Source of the DNA: JAXLSZ01 sp046330315
GTDB lineage: Bacteria; Actinomycetota; Thermoleophilia; Solirubrobacterales; 70-9
NCBI GenBank assembly: GCA_046330315.1
Contig: JAXLSZ010000011.1
Location: forward strand, 62,001-126,000
Length of the DNA stretch: 64,000 nt
Direction of reading: 5' to 3'
Shown here: positions 8,561-17,167 of the stretch, in pieces
Layout: each line of letters starts with the position of its first letter
How positions within the stretch are numbered: position 1 is the stretch's first letter
Notes under the pieces: model-generated
Told to the model about the DNA's origin: nothing
Databases searched by the model: none
What the model saw: only the letters and a program-made list of their open reading frames with translations
Program-made: the position numbers and the translations under genes

Positions 8561-9265
8561 ATGCCCGACGGCGAGCCGCGACCTCCCTCGACTCTCGACC
8601 AGGAGATCATCCACGCCGACGAACGGCTGGTGATCGCGACCGAGTCCGACGCCCAGCGGCTCGATCGGGTCCGCGAGGAGCTCAGCGAGGGCTTCGAGAA
8701 GCTCTCGGGGATCGGGCCGGCCGTCTGCGTGTGGGGCTCTGCCCGCACCCGTCCGGGGCACCCCGAGTACGAGCTGGCTCGACGGGCCGGCGCCGAGATC
8801 GGGCGGGCCGGCTGGGCCGTGATCACCGGCGGCGGCCCGGGCACGATGGAGGCCGCCAACCGCGGCGCCCAGGAGGCCGGCGCGGTGTCGGTCGGGCTGA
8901 ACATCGAGCTCCCGCACGAGCAGGCGGCAAACCCCTACGTGGACATCGGGATCGAGTTCCACTACTTCTTCACCCGCAAGCTGATGTTCGTCCGCTACTC
9001 GCAGGCCTTCGTGCTCTTCCCCGGGGGCTTCGGGACGCTCGACGAGCTCTTCGAGGTCCTCACCCTCGCCCAGACCGGAAAGGCCGAGGACTACCCGGTG
9101 GTGATGGTCCGGACCGCCCACTGGGAGGGCCTGATGGACTGGGTCTCCGCCCACCTCGTCGACGAGGGGCGCATCTCCCCCTCCGACCTGAAGGTGATCC
9201 GCTACGCCGAGGATCCCGAGGAGATCGCCGCGGCGGCCACCTCGGGCAGGGTCGACGCGGGATAG
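8561..9265 (+). CDS. LOG family protein (TIGR00730, nucleoside 5'-monophosphate phosphoribohydrolase-like)
   Basis: A 234-residue Rossmann-fold protein of the LOG family. Known members release cytokinin-type bases from nucleoside monophosphates, or cleave nucleotide monophosphates more generally. The defining motif PGGFGTLDE is at residues 154-162 and an earlier GGGPGTMEAAN loop fits the nucleotide site. ATG 8561 was chosen over upstream codons because it starts the family-length protein. Its 3' end overlaps the convergent phospholipase D-like gene by 64 nt. The exact substrate cannot be read from sequence. Confidence 0.88.
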   Translation: MPDGEPRPPSTLDQEIIHADERLVIATESDAQRLDRVREELSEGFEKLSGIGPAVCVWGSARTRPGHPEYELARRAGAEIGRAGWAVITGGGPGTMEAANRGAQEAGAVSVGLNIELPHEQAANPYVDIGIEFHYFFTRKLMFVRYSQAFVLFPGGFGTLDELFEVLTLAQTGKAEDYPVVMVRTAHWEGLMDWVSAHLVDEGRISPSDLKVIRYAEDPEEIAAAATSGRVDAG

Positions 9266-10293
9266 AGGGACCTCACCTCGTCCACGAAGGCGGCCATCGC
9301 GTCGGCGATCGCCGGGTCGGCGATCTCGAGGACGTTCTCGGCATTCTGCTCACCCGAGCGGGAGAGGTTGAAGGAGCCCAGGAAGGTCACCTCGTCGGCC
9401 ACGGTGACCTTGGCGTGCATGAAGTCGTGGGTGGTCTCCGGGCCCCACGGGGTCGAGGGCTTGCCCGAGAAGGGCAGGCGGGTCAGCGCCGTGGCCAGCA
9501 GCGGGATCTTCCAGGCCCCGTTGTCGGAGTGCCACTGCTCGAAGACCCGGTCCGTCTGGGGCTCGTCGACCACCCCGGCCACGTCCACCCCCCTCCGCTT
9601 CGAGGAGCCGATCTCGGCCAGCGTGCCGAGGATCGGCGCCGAGGTGATGACCGGGGAGGCGATCCGCACGCGCCGGCGGGCCCGGCCGATCCGGTCGGCG
9701 ATCCGCGCCGAGAGGTCGGGGCCGTGGCCGGGCGTGAACCAGGCGCGGACCGTCCCCTCCCCCACCCCCGCCGGCTCGGGCTCGACGAAGCCGCTGCGCT
9801 CGACCTCCCCGCGCTCCCAGAGCTCTGCGAAGTTGGCGCTGTAGGCGGCGGCGACGGCGGCAGACTCGACGATCGCCACCACGTTCTCCTGCCTCGTCCA
9901 GGAGTCCAGGGTCCAGTTCGCCGACCCCGTCCAGACGGCCTCCGAATCGCGGATCGCGTACTTGTGGTGCATCAGGTCGGGGATTCCCGGCACCGGCCGC
10001 GCCTCGACCGGAAGCTCGGCGAGGATCTCCGGCCGGGTCGCCGGAGGGGGGTGGATCGCCGCCGGGCGATCGCTGTCGACGTTGTAGAGGAGCCGGATCC
10101 CGACTCCCCGGGAGGCCGCCTCCCGCAGCGCTCCCGCGACGACCTCTCCGGTTGGGCCGGGGAGGCGCACGTCGTAAAGGGCGAGCTCCAGCGACCGGCG
10201 AACGGGCCGGATGAAGGCGGCGAGGCGCTCGGCGACGCTCTCGGCGCTCTGGCCGCCGTCTCTGAGGGTGAGGACCTCGATCGCCCCGCTCAC
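9202..10293 (-). CDS. Phospholipase D-like (two HKD motif) protein
   Basis: A 363-residue protein with two PLD-type HKD motifs: His109-x-Lys111 with Asp116 (followed by TGSANWT) and His293-x-Lys295 with Asp300 (followed by GSFNLS). Two motifs in one chain form a complete active site that cleaves a phosphodiester through a phospho-histidine. Members include cardiolipin synthases, nucleases and phospholipases. There is no signal peptide or membrane helix, which argues for a cytosolic nuclease-like or phospholipase-like enzyme over cardiolipin synthase. GTG start. The last 63 nt before and including its stop lie antisense to the end of the LOG gene. Confidence 0.82.
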   Translation of the reverse strand: MSGAIEVLTLRDGGQSAESVAERLAAFIRPVRRSLELALYDVRLPGPTGEVVAGALREAASRGVGIRLLYNVDSDRPAAIHPPPATRPEILAELPVEARPVPGIPDLMHHKYAIRDSEAVWTGSANWTLDSWTRQENVVAIVESAAVAAAYSANFAELWERGEVERSGFVEPEPAGVGEGTVRAWFTPGHGPDLSARIADRIGRARRRVRIASPVITSAPILGTLAEIGSSKRRGVDVAGVVDEPQTDRVFEQWHSDNGAWKIPLLATALTRLPFSGKPSTPWGPETTHDFMHAKVTVADEVTFLGSFNLSRSGEQNAENVLEIADPAIADAMAAFVDEVRSLYPASTLPEVAAAAISSGSSA

Positions 10294-10420
10294 GGGGTGA
10301 TCCTGGCGAAGGGGAGCCCCGAGCCACGGCCGGAGGGGCCGCGGCGCCCGGCTTCGATCGCGCCAGGCAACGGGGATCCTGCCCGGTTGCGCCGGGCGCT
10401 CGGGCGGGTGGTCGCCTGCC

Positions 10421-11326
10421 CTACTCCTTGGCGCTGACCTTCTCGGACTCGGTCTCCGCCGCCTCTGCCCCGGGCTTCTCCGCGACGCTGCGGGCGGCCC
10501 GCTCCTCGTAGGGGGCGCGGGCGGTCTCGTCGACCTCGTGGAGGACCTTGTGGGCGTTGAGCGCCCTGGCGAGGGCCTCGCGGCCCCGGCGCGGGACCAG
10601 GTGCAGGATCGTGTTGATCGCCTGCGTGGATCGCGGCACCCAGACTTCGAAGCGGCCCGTCTCCAGGGCCTCGACGATCGCGTCGGCGACCTCCTCGGGC
10701 TCGAGGTTCTTGACGCCGCGGGCCTCCTGCACGCCGGAGGTCAGCTCGGTGTTGACGATGGCCGGCATCACGCAATGGATCTCCACCGCGCTCTCCTCGA
10801 CCTGGAGCTCGCCGCGCACGGCCTCGCAGAGCCCGACCACCGCGTGCTTGGTCGCGCAATAGGTCGCCCCACCGGGGAACCCGGCCTTGCCGGCCTGCGA
10901 GGCGATGTTGACGATGTGCCCGCTGTTGCGCGGCTGCATCCTCGCCAGGGCCAGCTTGGTGCCGAGGATCACCCCGTGGACGTTGATGTCGATCTGCCGG
11001 GTCGCCGTCTCGTCGCTCTCGTCGGCGAAGCGCCCTAGGGGCATGATCCCGGCGTTGTTGATCAGCACGTCGATCGGGCCCACCTGGCGCTCTGCCTCGT
11101 CGAGGAAGTGCGCGAAGGAGTCGCGGTCGGTGACGTCGAGCTCGATCGCCACCGTGCCTCCCCCGAGCTCCTCCGCGGTCCGCTCGGCCAGCGCGAGGTC
11201 GAGGTCGCCGATCGCGATCCTGCACCCCTTGCGGACCAGGGCCGTCGCCGTCGCCCTGCCGATGCCCCGGGCCCCCCCGGTGATCGCCACGACCTTGCCG
11301 TGCAGTGAACGTCTCTCCTTGGCCAT
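10421..11326 (-). CDS. Short-chain dehydrogenase/reductase
   Basis: A 301-residue classical SDR using NAD(P)H. The cofactor loop TGGARGIG is at 16-23, NNAG at 90-93, and the catalytic Ser143, Tyr156 and Lys160 (YCATK) are all in place. Asp at the end of strand 2 (GDLD, residues 40-43) favours NAD over NADP. The C-terminal 50 residues are a charged tail without a domain. The gene is last of a minus-strand run and starts 15 nt after the thiolase stop, so they are almost certainly co-transcribed. The substrate is probably a hydroxyacyl-CoA or small alcohol/ketone, given the thiolase neighbour. Confidence 0.88.
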   Translation of the reverse strand: MAKERRSLHGKVVAITGGARGIGRATATALVRKGCRIAIGDLDLALAERTAEELGGGTVAIELDVTDRDSFAHFLDEAERQVGPIDVLINNAGIMPLGRFADESDETATRQIDINVHGVILGTKLALARMQPRNSGHIVNIASQAGKAGFPGGATYCATKHAVVGLCEAVRGELQVEESAVEIHCVMPAIVNTELTSGVQEARGVKNLEPEEVADAIVEALETGRFEVWVPRSTQAINTILHLVPRRGREALARALNAHKVLHEVDETARAPYEERAARSVAEKPGAEAAETESEKVSAKE

Positions 11327-11341
11327 TCCCGATGCTCCTTC

Positions 11342-12535
11342 TCAGCCCGCGGGCCGGTAGATGGTGACCACGGCAGCGCCGCCGAGGCCGATGTTGTGCT
11401 GCAGCCCGACCTCGGCGCCCTCGACCTGCCGCGCCTCGGCCTCTCCGCGAAGTTGCCAGTTCAGCTCCGAGCACTGCGCCAGCCCGGTTGCCCCCAGGGG
11501 ATGTCCCTTGGAGATCAGCCCACCGGAGGGGTTGACGACCGGCCCCTCGCCGCCGTAGGTCGTCGCCTCGGCCTCGACCAGCCTGTGTCCCTCGCCCTCG
11601 GGGGCCAGGCCCAGGGCCTCGTAGGTGATCAGCTCGTTGGCGCTGAAGCAGTCGTGCAGCTCGACCACGTCGACGTCCTCCGGGCCGATCCCGGCCTCCT
11701 CGTAGGCCTTCTGGGCGGCCCCCTTCGACATGTCCGAGCCGACGATCTTGATCGAGCTGCGCTCCTCGAAGGTCGAGGGCATGTCGGTGACCATCGCCTG
11801 CCCGGCGATCTCCACCGCCCGGTCGCCGAGTCCGTGCCGCTCGACGAAGCGCTCGGAGGCGACGACCGCCGCGCCGGAGCCGTCCGAGGTGGGCGAGCAC
11901 TGCAGCTTGGTCAGGGGCTCGTGGATCATCTTCGCGGCCTTGATGTCCTCGATCGAGTACTCCTCCTGGAACTGGGCGTAGGGGTTGTTGACCGAGTGCT
12001 TGTGGTTCTTCCAGCCGATCCAGGCGAAGTGATCGGGCTCGGAGCCGTAGCGCTCCATGTGCTCGCGCCCGGCGTTGCCGAACATCTGCGGGGCGGGCGG
12101 CGAGGCCTCGGGCTCGCGCAGCTCGAACATCGCCGCGGCGTGCCTGTCGATCGGGTTGGTGCGGTCCGTCCACTTGACCCCGAGCGAGCCCTTCTCCATC
12201 TTCTCGAAGCCGAGCGCGAGCGCGCAGTCCACGAGCCCGCCCCTGACCGCCTGGCGGGCCATGAACAGCGCGCTGGAGCCGGTAGAGCAGTTGTTGTTGA
12301 CGTTGACGATCGGGATCCCGGTGAGACCGAGGCCGTAGACGGCCCGCTCGCCCGAGGTGGACTCGCCGTAGCAATAGCCGACATAGGCCTGCTCGACCGC
12401 CTCGTAGGGCACGCGGGCGTCCTCGAGAGCCCTCGTTCCCGCCTCGAGCGCCATCTCGGGGTAGTCCCAGTCCCGAGCGCCTGGCTTCTCGAACTTCGTC
12501 ATCCCCACGCCGATCACGTAGGTGCGGTTGCTCAA
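11342..12535 (-). CDS. Thiolase-fold acyl-CoA acetyltransferase (SCP-x / lipid-transfer type)
   Basis: A 397-residue thiolase-superfamily enzyme. The nucleophilic Cys83 sits in NNNCSTGSSAL, and the C-terminal half carries HDCFSANE and SKGHPLGATG, the His and Cys/His loops of the SCP-x-type thiolases found in actinobacterial sterol and fatty-acid side-chain degradation. It would cleave a 3-ketoacyl-CoA, or act as a non-decarboxylating condensing enzyme. Usual length for the family. It is followed at 15 nt by an SDR and preceded by a flavodoxin-fold reductase 75 nt upstream, so a catabolic operon is likely. Confidence 0.88.
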   Translation of the reverse strand: MSNRTYVIGVGMTKFEKPGARDWDYPEMALEAGTRALEDARVPYEAVEQAYVGYCYGESTSGERAVYGLGLTGIPIVNVNNNCSTGSSALFMARQAVRGGLVDCALALGFEKMEKGSLGVKWTDRTNPIDRHAAAMFELREPEASPPAPQMFGNAGREHMERYGSEPDHFAWIGWKNHKHSVNNPYAQFQEEYSIEDIKAAKMIHEPLTKLQCSPTSDGSGAAVVASERFVERHGLGDRAVEIAGQAMVTDMPSTFEERSSIKIVGSDMSKGAAQKAYEEAGIGPEDVDVVELHDCFSANELITYEALGLAPEGEGHRLVEAEATTYGGEGPVVNPSGGLISKGHPLGATGLAQCSELNWQLRGEAEARQVEGAEVGLQHNIGLGGAAVVTIYRPAG

Positions 12536-12610
12536 CGGGGCTGCTCCTCGCTGGGTCGGGCTGGCCGTCTGGCCAGGAAATCTACCGCTACGCGGAGCCT
12601 GGCGGTTGCC

Positions 12611-13363
12611 TCAAGCCCGGTACTCGGGGTTCGGGAAGTCGAAGCTGCAGCCGGCGTCCCAGGCGGGGCGCTGGTTGCCGTGGGCGGGGATGCCGCCCGC
12701 GTCCTTCAGCATCCGCGCAAGGTGGAGCATGTTCCAGGCGGCGAAGGTGGTGTTGCGGTTGGTGAAGTCGTTCTCCAGGCCACCGGAGCCCTCGTCGAGG
12801 TAGGAGGGGCCGGGGCCGGCCTCGCCGATCCACCCTGAGTCGGCCTGTGGCGGGATCGTGTAGCCGAGGTGCTGCAGCGAGTACAGGGTGTTCATCGCGC
12901 AGTGCTTGACGCCGTCCTCGTTGCCGGTGACGAGGCAGCCGCCGACGCGGCCGTAGTAGGCGTACTGGCCGGCGTCGTTGAGCAGGTGGGAGTTGCCGTA
13001 GAGCCTCTCGATCACCTGGGTGGCGACCGAGGACTTCTCACCGAGCCAGATCGGCATGCCGAGGACGAGGATGTCGGAGGCCATCACCTTCTCGAAGATC
13101 TGCGGCCACTCGTCGTGCTCCCACCCGTGCTCGGTCATGTCGGGCCACACGCCGGTGGCGATCCGGTGGTCGATCGCACGGATGCTCTCGACCGAGACCC
13201 CGTTGCGGCGCATGATCTCCATCGAGATGTCCATCAGTCCCTGCGTGTTGGAGACCTCGGGACTGCGCTTCAGGGTGCAGTTGATGAACAGGGCGCTGAG
13301 GTCTGAGTAGTCGGTCTCGCTGCGCTCGCACAGCTCGGCCTGCATCTCGTTGAGTTCGGTCAT
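12611..13363 (-). CDS. Flavodoxin-fold NAD(P)H-dependent FMN reductase-like protein
   Basis: A 250-residue protein of the NADPH-dependent FMN reductase / flavodoxin superfamily. ALFINCTLKRSPE near residue 25 is the phosphate-binding loop, VLGMPIWLGEKSS near 100 is the second flavin loop, and VGGCLVTGNEDG near 140 the third. Family members reduce quinones, flavins, nitro groups or pass electrons to partners. It lies between the thiolase and the Rieske-TPP fusion, and could supply electrons to the latter, but this is inference. A TGTAAC sequence lies 50 nt upstream of the start. Confidence 0.82.
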   Translation of the reverse strand: MTELNEMQAELCERSETDYSDLSALFINCTLKRSPEVSNTQGLMDISMEIMRRNGVSVESIRAIDHRIATGVWPDMTEHGWEHDEWPQIFEKVMASDILVLGMPIWLGEKSSVATQVIERLYGNSHLLNDAGQYAYYGRVGGCLVTGNEDGVKHCAMNTLYSLQHLGYTIPPQADSGWIGEAGPGPSYLDEGSGGLENDFTNRNTTFAAWNMLHLARMLKDAGGIPAHGNQRPAWDAGCSFDFPNPEYRA

Positions 13364-13422
13364 CTCTCCTCCGCTTCGGGTGTCGCCGGTACGGTGCGCC
13401 GAGGCGCCCCGGTGTTACAGGT

Positions 13423-15387
13423 CTAGACCAGATCGGGGTCGGAGACGACCTCGACCATCGACGGCCCCTCGTGCTCGAGGGCTTCGCGTATCGCGCCGTC
13501 GAGCTGCGATCGGTCGGTCACCCGGACTCCGTGCGCGCCGCAGAGCCGCGCGTACTCGGAGAAGTCGGGGTTGTGCAGCTGCGTCTGCCAGACGTCCCAC
13601 TCCCCCGCCCTCTGCTCCTTCGAGATCTTCCCGAGCTGGCCGTTGTTGAGCAGCAGGTGGGTGATGTTCATCTCGTGCTTGACCGCGGTGAGGATCTCTC
13701 CCATGTACTGGCCAAATCCGCCGTCGCCGGTGACGGCGACGATCTGCCTCTCGCCGCCGGTCGCGGCCCAGGCGCCGATCGCGGCCGGATACCCGAACCC
13801 GATCGATCCCAGGTAGCCGCTCATCAGCACCGACTGGCGCTCGCACTCGAAGTAGCGGCCGAACGAGTAGGTGTTGTTGCCGACGTCGACGGCGATCACC
13901 GCGTCGGGCTCGATCTGGCGGCCGAGCGCCGCGAATATCGACGCCGAGTTGACGCCGTTGCCGCGGTCGTCAGCCGCCCGGCTCTCCTTCTCCGCTCGCC
14001 AGATGCGCCAGCGCTCGGCCAGCTGGGCCGCCTGGTCCTCCCGCTCGGCGGCGGGGGCCTCTTCCAGCATCCGCCCGGCGACCACCCCGACCTCCCCCCA
14101 CACCGGGGCCTCGACGGCGTGGAACTTGCCGAGCTGCATCGGGTCGAAGTCGACCTGGACGATCGGCTTCCCCGCGTAGATTCCGGTGTGGTTCGAGAAG
14201 GAGGCGCCGAACACGAGCAGCAGGTCGGACTCGTTCATGAACCAGCTCGCCACCGGGGTTCCGCTGCGGCCGAGAACCCCGGCCGAGAGCGGATGGCTGT
14301 CGGGGAACTGGCCCTTCGCCTTGAAGGTGGTGATCACCGGAGCGCCGAGTCGCTCGGCCAGCGCGGTGACCTTCTCCATGTCCCGGCGAGCGCCGTGCCC
14401 GACGATGATCACGGGCCGCTTCGAGCCCCGGATCAGCGCCAGCGCCGCGTCGAGCGACTGCGGCGGCGGGGCGATGTCGAGGGGGGTCACCCTGCCCTCG
14501 GGCCCGCCGGCCTGGAGATCTTCCGGGGCCGCGATCGTCTGGACCTCGTCGGGGAAGATCAGGTGGGCGACGTCGCGCCGCAGGATCGCGTTCTTGCAGG
14601 CGAGGTTCATCAGCTCGACGTGCTTGGAGTCCCGCAGCACCGGTTGCGAGAACGCCGCGACGTTTCCAAAGGCGCCCTGGAGGTCGATCTCCTGGAACGC
14701 TCCCGGCCCGAGCACCTGGGTGTCGACCTGCCCGGTGAGCGCGATCACCGGGGAGCGATCGACCTTTGCGTCCCAGAGCCCGGTCAGCAGGTTGGTCGCC
14801 CCGGGGCCGGCGATCGAGAGGCAGGCGGCGGGGCGGCCGGTCAGCTTCCCGTAGGCGGACGCCGCGAAGGCGGCGGCGCCCTCGTGGCGGATCCCGACGA
14901 AGGTGAGCTTGCCCCGCTCCTCCTGGCGGCGCAGCGCGTCGGCCAGCCCGAGGTTCGAGTGCCCGACCATCCCGAATACGTGCCGCACCCCCCAGTTGAC
15001 CATGGTCTCCGCCATCGCGTCGGTCACCGTGCGCCGGTGCTCGGGCTCGGCCACGCCGACGTAGACGTCGCCGTCGCGGATCTCCAGCGGGTAGGTCGTC
15101 GCCTCGTCGTCGAATCCCGGCGAGGTGCCGTCCAGCGGGCAGTAGTCGAACCCGTGCCAGGGGCAGCGGAGCAGCCCGTTCTCGATCGAGCCCTCGCCGA
15201 GCGGGCCGCCCTGGTGGGGGCAGTGGTTGTCGAGGGCCGAGAACCGGCCGTCGAAGTGAACAAGGGCGACGCTCTTGTGCCCGGCGGCGACCGTGGTAAC
15301 GCGGCCCTCGGGGAGATCCGAGGCGGAAAGCACCCGGTGCCATTGCAGCCGCGGGTCGCCGCCGCCGTCCCCGTTCGTGTTCCTCAT
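13423..15387 (-). CDS. Rieske [2Fe-2S] ferredoxin fused to thiamine-diphosphate-dependent enzyme
   Basis: A 654-residue protein with an uncommon architecture. Residues about 15-112 are a Rieske domain with ligands Cys56, His58, Cys75 and His78 (CPH...CPWHG). From about 120 on it is a full pyruvate-oxidase/acetolactate-synthase-type ThDP enzyme: the activating Glu169 in RHEGA, a central FAD or nucleotide-fold domain (GHGARRDME), and the GDG...NN ThDP-Mg motif (GDGGFGQYMGE, then LLLNNGQLG) near the C-terminus. It probably decarboxylates a 2-oxoacid and passes electrons to the iron-sulfur cluster, or uses the cluster for regulation; both are inference. ATG 15387 has GGAGGAAGG just before it and overlaps the upstream stop by 4 nt (ATGA). 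Confidence 0.88.
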   Translation of the reverse strand: MRNTNGDGGGDPRLQWHRVLSASDLPEGRVTTVAAGHKSVALVHFDGRFSALDNHCPHQGGPLGEGSIENGLLRCPWHGFDYCPLDGTSPGFDDEATTYPLEIRDGDVYVGVAEPEHRRTVTDAMAETMVNWGVRHVFGMVGHSNLGLADALRRQEERGKLTFVGIRHEGAAAFAASAYGKLTGRPAACLSIAGPGATNLLTGLWDAKVDRSPVIALTGQVDTQVLGPGAFQEIDLQGAFGNVAAFSQPVLRDSKHVELMNLACKNAILRRDVAHLIFPDEVQTIAAPEDLQAGGPEGRVTPLDIAPPPQSLDAALALIRGSKRPVIIVGHGARRDMEKVTALAERLGAPVITTFKAKGQFPDSHPLSAGVLGRSGTPVASWFMNESDLLLVFGASFSNHTGIYAGKPIVQVDFDPMQLGKFHAVEAPVWGEVGVVAGRMLEEAPAAEREDQAAQLAERWRIWRAEKESRAADDRGNGVNSASIFAALGRQIEPDAVIAVDVGNNTYSFGRYFECERQSVLMSGYLGSIGFGYPAAIGAWAATGGERQIVAVTGDGGFGQYMGEILTAVKHEMNITHLLLNNGQLGKISKEQRAGEWDVWQTQLHNPDFSEYARLCGAHGVRVTDRSQLDGAIREALEHEGPSMVEVVSDPDLV

Positions 15388-16103
15388 CCTTCCTCCTTTG
15401 CGTTCTCGAGAGCGCTCTTGCGGGTCAGGGCGAACTCGACCGCGGCCCCGACCGGGTCGGCGCTGGCGCGCAGCTCCCGGTAGGAGAGCTCCGCCCCCGG
15501 AAAGCCGTCTCCGTTCCAGAGGGGGCCCGCCGGCCTCGCGGTCCAGGGCCCGACGTAGAAATAGGGCTGCCGGTGGTTCTCGTCGCCTGGCGAGAGGCCG
15601 TAGTTGCAGCGCAGCCCGGCCCCCTCGGGGCCCATCTCGATCGCCAGGTCGAAGTGCTCGGGCCAAAGGGTCGGATCGGTGGGGTCGTCCCCCGCCCCCG
15701 CCTCCGCGCGGATCCGCTCGAGCGCCTCCTGCCCCACGGCGTAGGTCTCGGCCAGGGCCATCGCGGCAGCCTCGTCGAGGTCCAGGGGCTGGTCGGGGAG
15801 CTCCACCCCGGGCGGGAGCAGGTCCGACCCGATCAGCTCGGCGGCCGCGGCGAGCGAGGTGATGGGCGCCCGGCGCTCCCTGCCGCGCTGGGAGACGACA
15901 AGGTCCGCGCCCTCCACGCGGATGCGGGTCTCGGCCTCGTCGCCGAACGGCGGGGTGCCGAATCCGCCCGGAGTCTGGGCGAGCGAGAACTCGCCGGTCG
16001 AGTGTTCCCGGGCGACCTTGACCAGGTCCTCGGCGACCCTGTGGAGGGACTCCCGCGTGGCCTGGAAGGAATCGGGGAGGGGCGGCAGCTCACGTTCGCT
16101 CAT
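15384..16103 (-). CDS. Conserved hypothetical protein upstream of Rieske-TPP enzyme
   Basis: A 239-residue soluble protein, not recognised. It has an N-terminal helical part, a beta segment (TRIRVEGADLVVSQRG), and a C-terminal motif around LWPEHFDLA followed by an Asn/Tyr/Gly-rich stretch (CNYGLSPGDENHRQPY), a pattern I have seen in uncharacterised actinobacterial proteins. The stop overlaps the ATG of the Rieske-TPP gene, so the two are translationally coupled and probably work together, perhaps as a maturation or substrate-binding partner. It is the first gene of the minus-strand run; a TGTAAC sequence lies about 30 nt before its start. Confidence 0.72.
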   Translation of the reverse strand: MSERELPPLPDSFQATRESLHRVAEDLVKVAREHSTGEFSLAQTPGGFGTPPFGDEAETRIRVEGADLVVSQRGRERRAPITSLAAAAELIGSDLLPPGVELPDQPLDLDEAAAMALAETYAVGQEALERIRAEAGAGDDPTDPTLWPEHFDLAIEMGPEGAGLRCNYGLSPGDENHRQPYFYVGPWTARPAGPLWNGDGFPGAELSYRELRASADPVGAAVEFALTRKSALENAKEEG

Positions 16104-16241
16104 CCCCGAGATGTCCCGGCTGCCCGGTCCCTGTTACACGGCGAGAGGGCCGTAACGAATCCAGCGCCCGCTCGACGGCCTGGGATGGAGCTCGCGATCC
16201 GACTTCCCTTTGGCCTCCGGCTGCGCGAAGATACGCCGCCG

Positions 16242-16904
16242 ATGGCCCTGAGTCCCGACGGCATGAGCGCCGGCGATGCCCGCGTTGTCGAACGTCTCCG
16301 CGACGGCGACGAGTCCGCCTTTGCCGAGTTGATCGATGCCTACGGGCCGGCAATGCTCCGGGTGGCGAGGCTCCACGTCCGCGACCGGGCGGTCGCCGAG
16401 GAGGTCGTCCAGGAGACCTGGCTCGCCGTGCTCCGGGGGATCGACCGGTTCGAGGGCCGCTCCAGCCTGAAGACCTGGATCTTCAGGATCCTCAGCAACA
16501 CCGCGAAGACGCGCGGCGAGCGCGAGGGGCGAAGCGTTCCCTTCTCGGCCATCGCCGCCACCGACGCCGCTGCCGAGGCCGAGCCGGCGGTCGACGCCGA
16601 TCGGTTCCTCGGCCTCGGGGAGCGCCAATGGCCCTACCACTGGTCCTCTCCCCCGCGAGCCTGGACCGGCGAGCGTGTGATCGAGCGCGAGACCCTGGGA
16701 GTAGTGGCCGGCGCGATCGAGGGCCTCCCCGACACGCAGAGAGAGGTGATCCGGCTCCGCGACGTCGAGGGCTGGAGCGCCGACGAGGTCGCCAGCGCGC
16801 TCGAGATCAGTGACGTCAACCAGCGGGTCCTCCTGCACAGGGCCCGCTCCAAGGTGAGGGCGGCGCTCGAGCGCTACCTGATGCCCGAGCCGGAGATGAC
16901 CTAG
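16242..16904 (+). CDS. ECF-type RNA polymerase sigma factor
   Basis: A 220-residue sigma-70 family factor with region 2 (about residues 20-85, including the DRAVAEEVVQETWLAVLRG -10 recognition helix) and region 4 (about 150-210, ending in a helix-turn-helix with QRVLLHRARSK). The linker between them holds a WPYHWSSPP segment seen in a subgroup of actinobacterial ECF factors. The anti-sigma gene starts 11 nt after the stop. ATG 16242 is one of three possible starts (16185, 16242, 16263); none has a clear ribosome binding site, so the first 7 to 20 residues are uncertain. Confidence 0.88.
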   Translation: MALSPDGMSAGDARVVERLRDGDESAFAELIDAYGPAMLRVARLHVRDRAVAEEVVQETWLAVLRGIDRFEGRSSLKTWIFRILSNTAKTRGEREGRSVPFSAIAATDAAAEAEPAVDADRFLGLGERQWPYHWSSPPRAWTGERVIERETLGVVAGAIEGLPDTQREVIRLRDVEGWSADEVASALEISDVNQRVLLHRARSKVRAALERYLMPEPEMT

Positions 16905-16915
16905 GAGTGGCTTCG

Positions 16916-17167
16916 ATGGTCGAGCTTGACGACATCACCTGCAGGGAGCTCGTGGAGCTGGTCACGGACTACGTGGAGGGCGCGCTCGGGCCGGCCGACC
17001 GCAAGCGCTTCGAGGACCACCTGGAAATCTGCGAGGCCTGCGTCGACTACGTCGAGCAGATCCGGATGACGATCGCGGCAAGCGGCGAGGTCAGCGAGGG
17101 CACGCTCGATTCGCAGCTGCGGGACGAGCTTCTCGGGGTCTTCCGGGACTGGAAGCGCGGCGGCTAG
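16916..17167 (+). CDS. Zinc-binding anti-sigma factor
   Basis: An 83-residue soluble protein with the ZAS (zf-HC2) signature: Cys9, then His35-x3-Cys39-x2-Cys42. It should hold the preceding ECF sigma factor inactive, releasing it when zinc or thiol state changes. There is no membrane helix and it has only a short C-terminal tail, so it is a cytosolic, probably redox-responsive type. ATG 16916 has AGGAG at 16903-16907 with 8 nt spacing; a GTG at 16907 in frame is inside that ribosome binding site and is rejected. Confidence 0.88.
   Translation: MVELDDITCRELVELVTDYVEGALGPADRKRFEDHLEICEACVDYVEQIRMTIAASGEVSEGTLDSQLRDELLGVFRDWKRGG

Noticed and set aside
7915..10437. An 840-codon plus-strand frame over the LOG and PLD-like genes
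   Set aside because: It spans several real genes on both strands and its sequence is composition-driven, without family motifs.
10290..12374. A 694-codon minus-strand frame overlapping the thiolase and SDR
   Set aside because: It lies in another frame of the same strand as two well-supported enzymes and has no recognisable domain.
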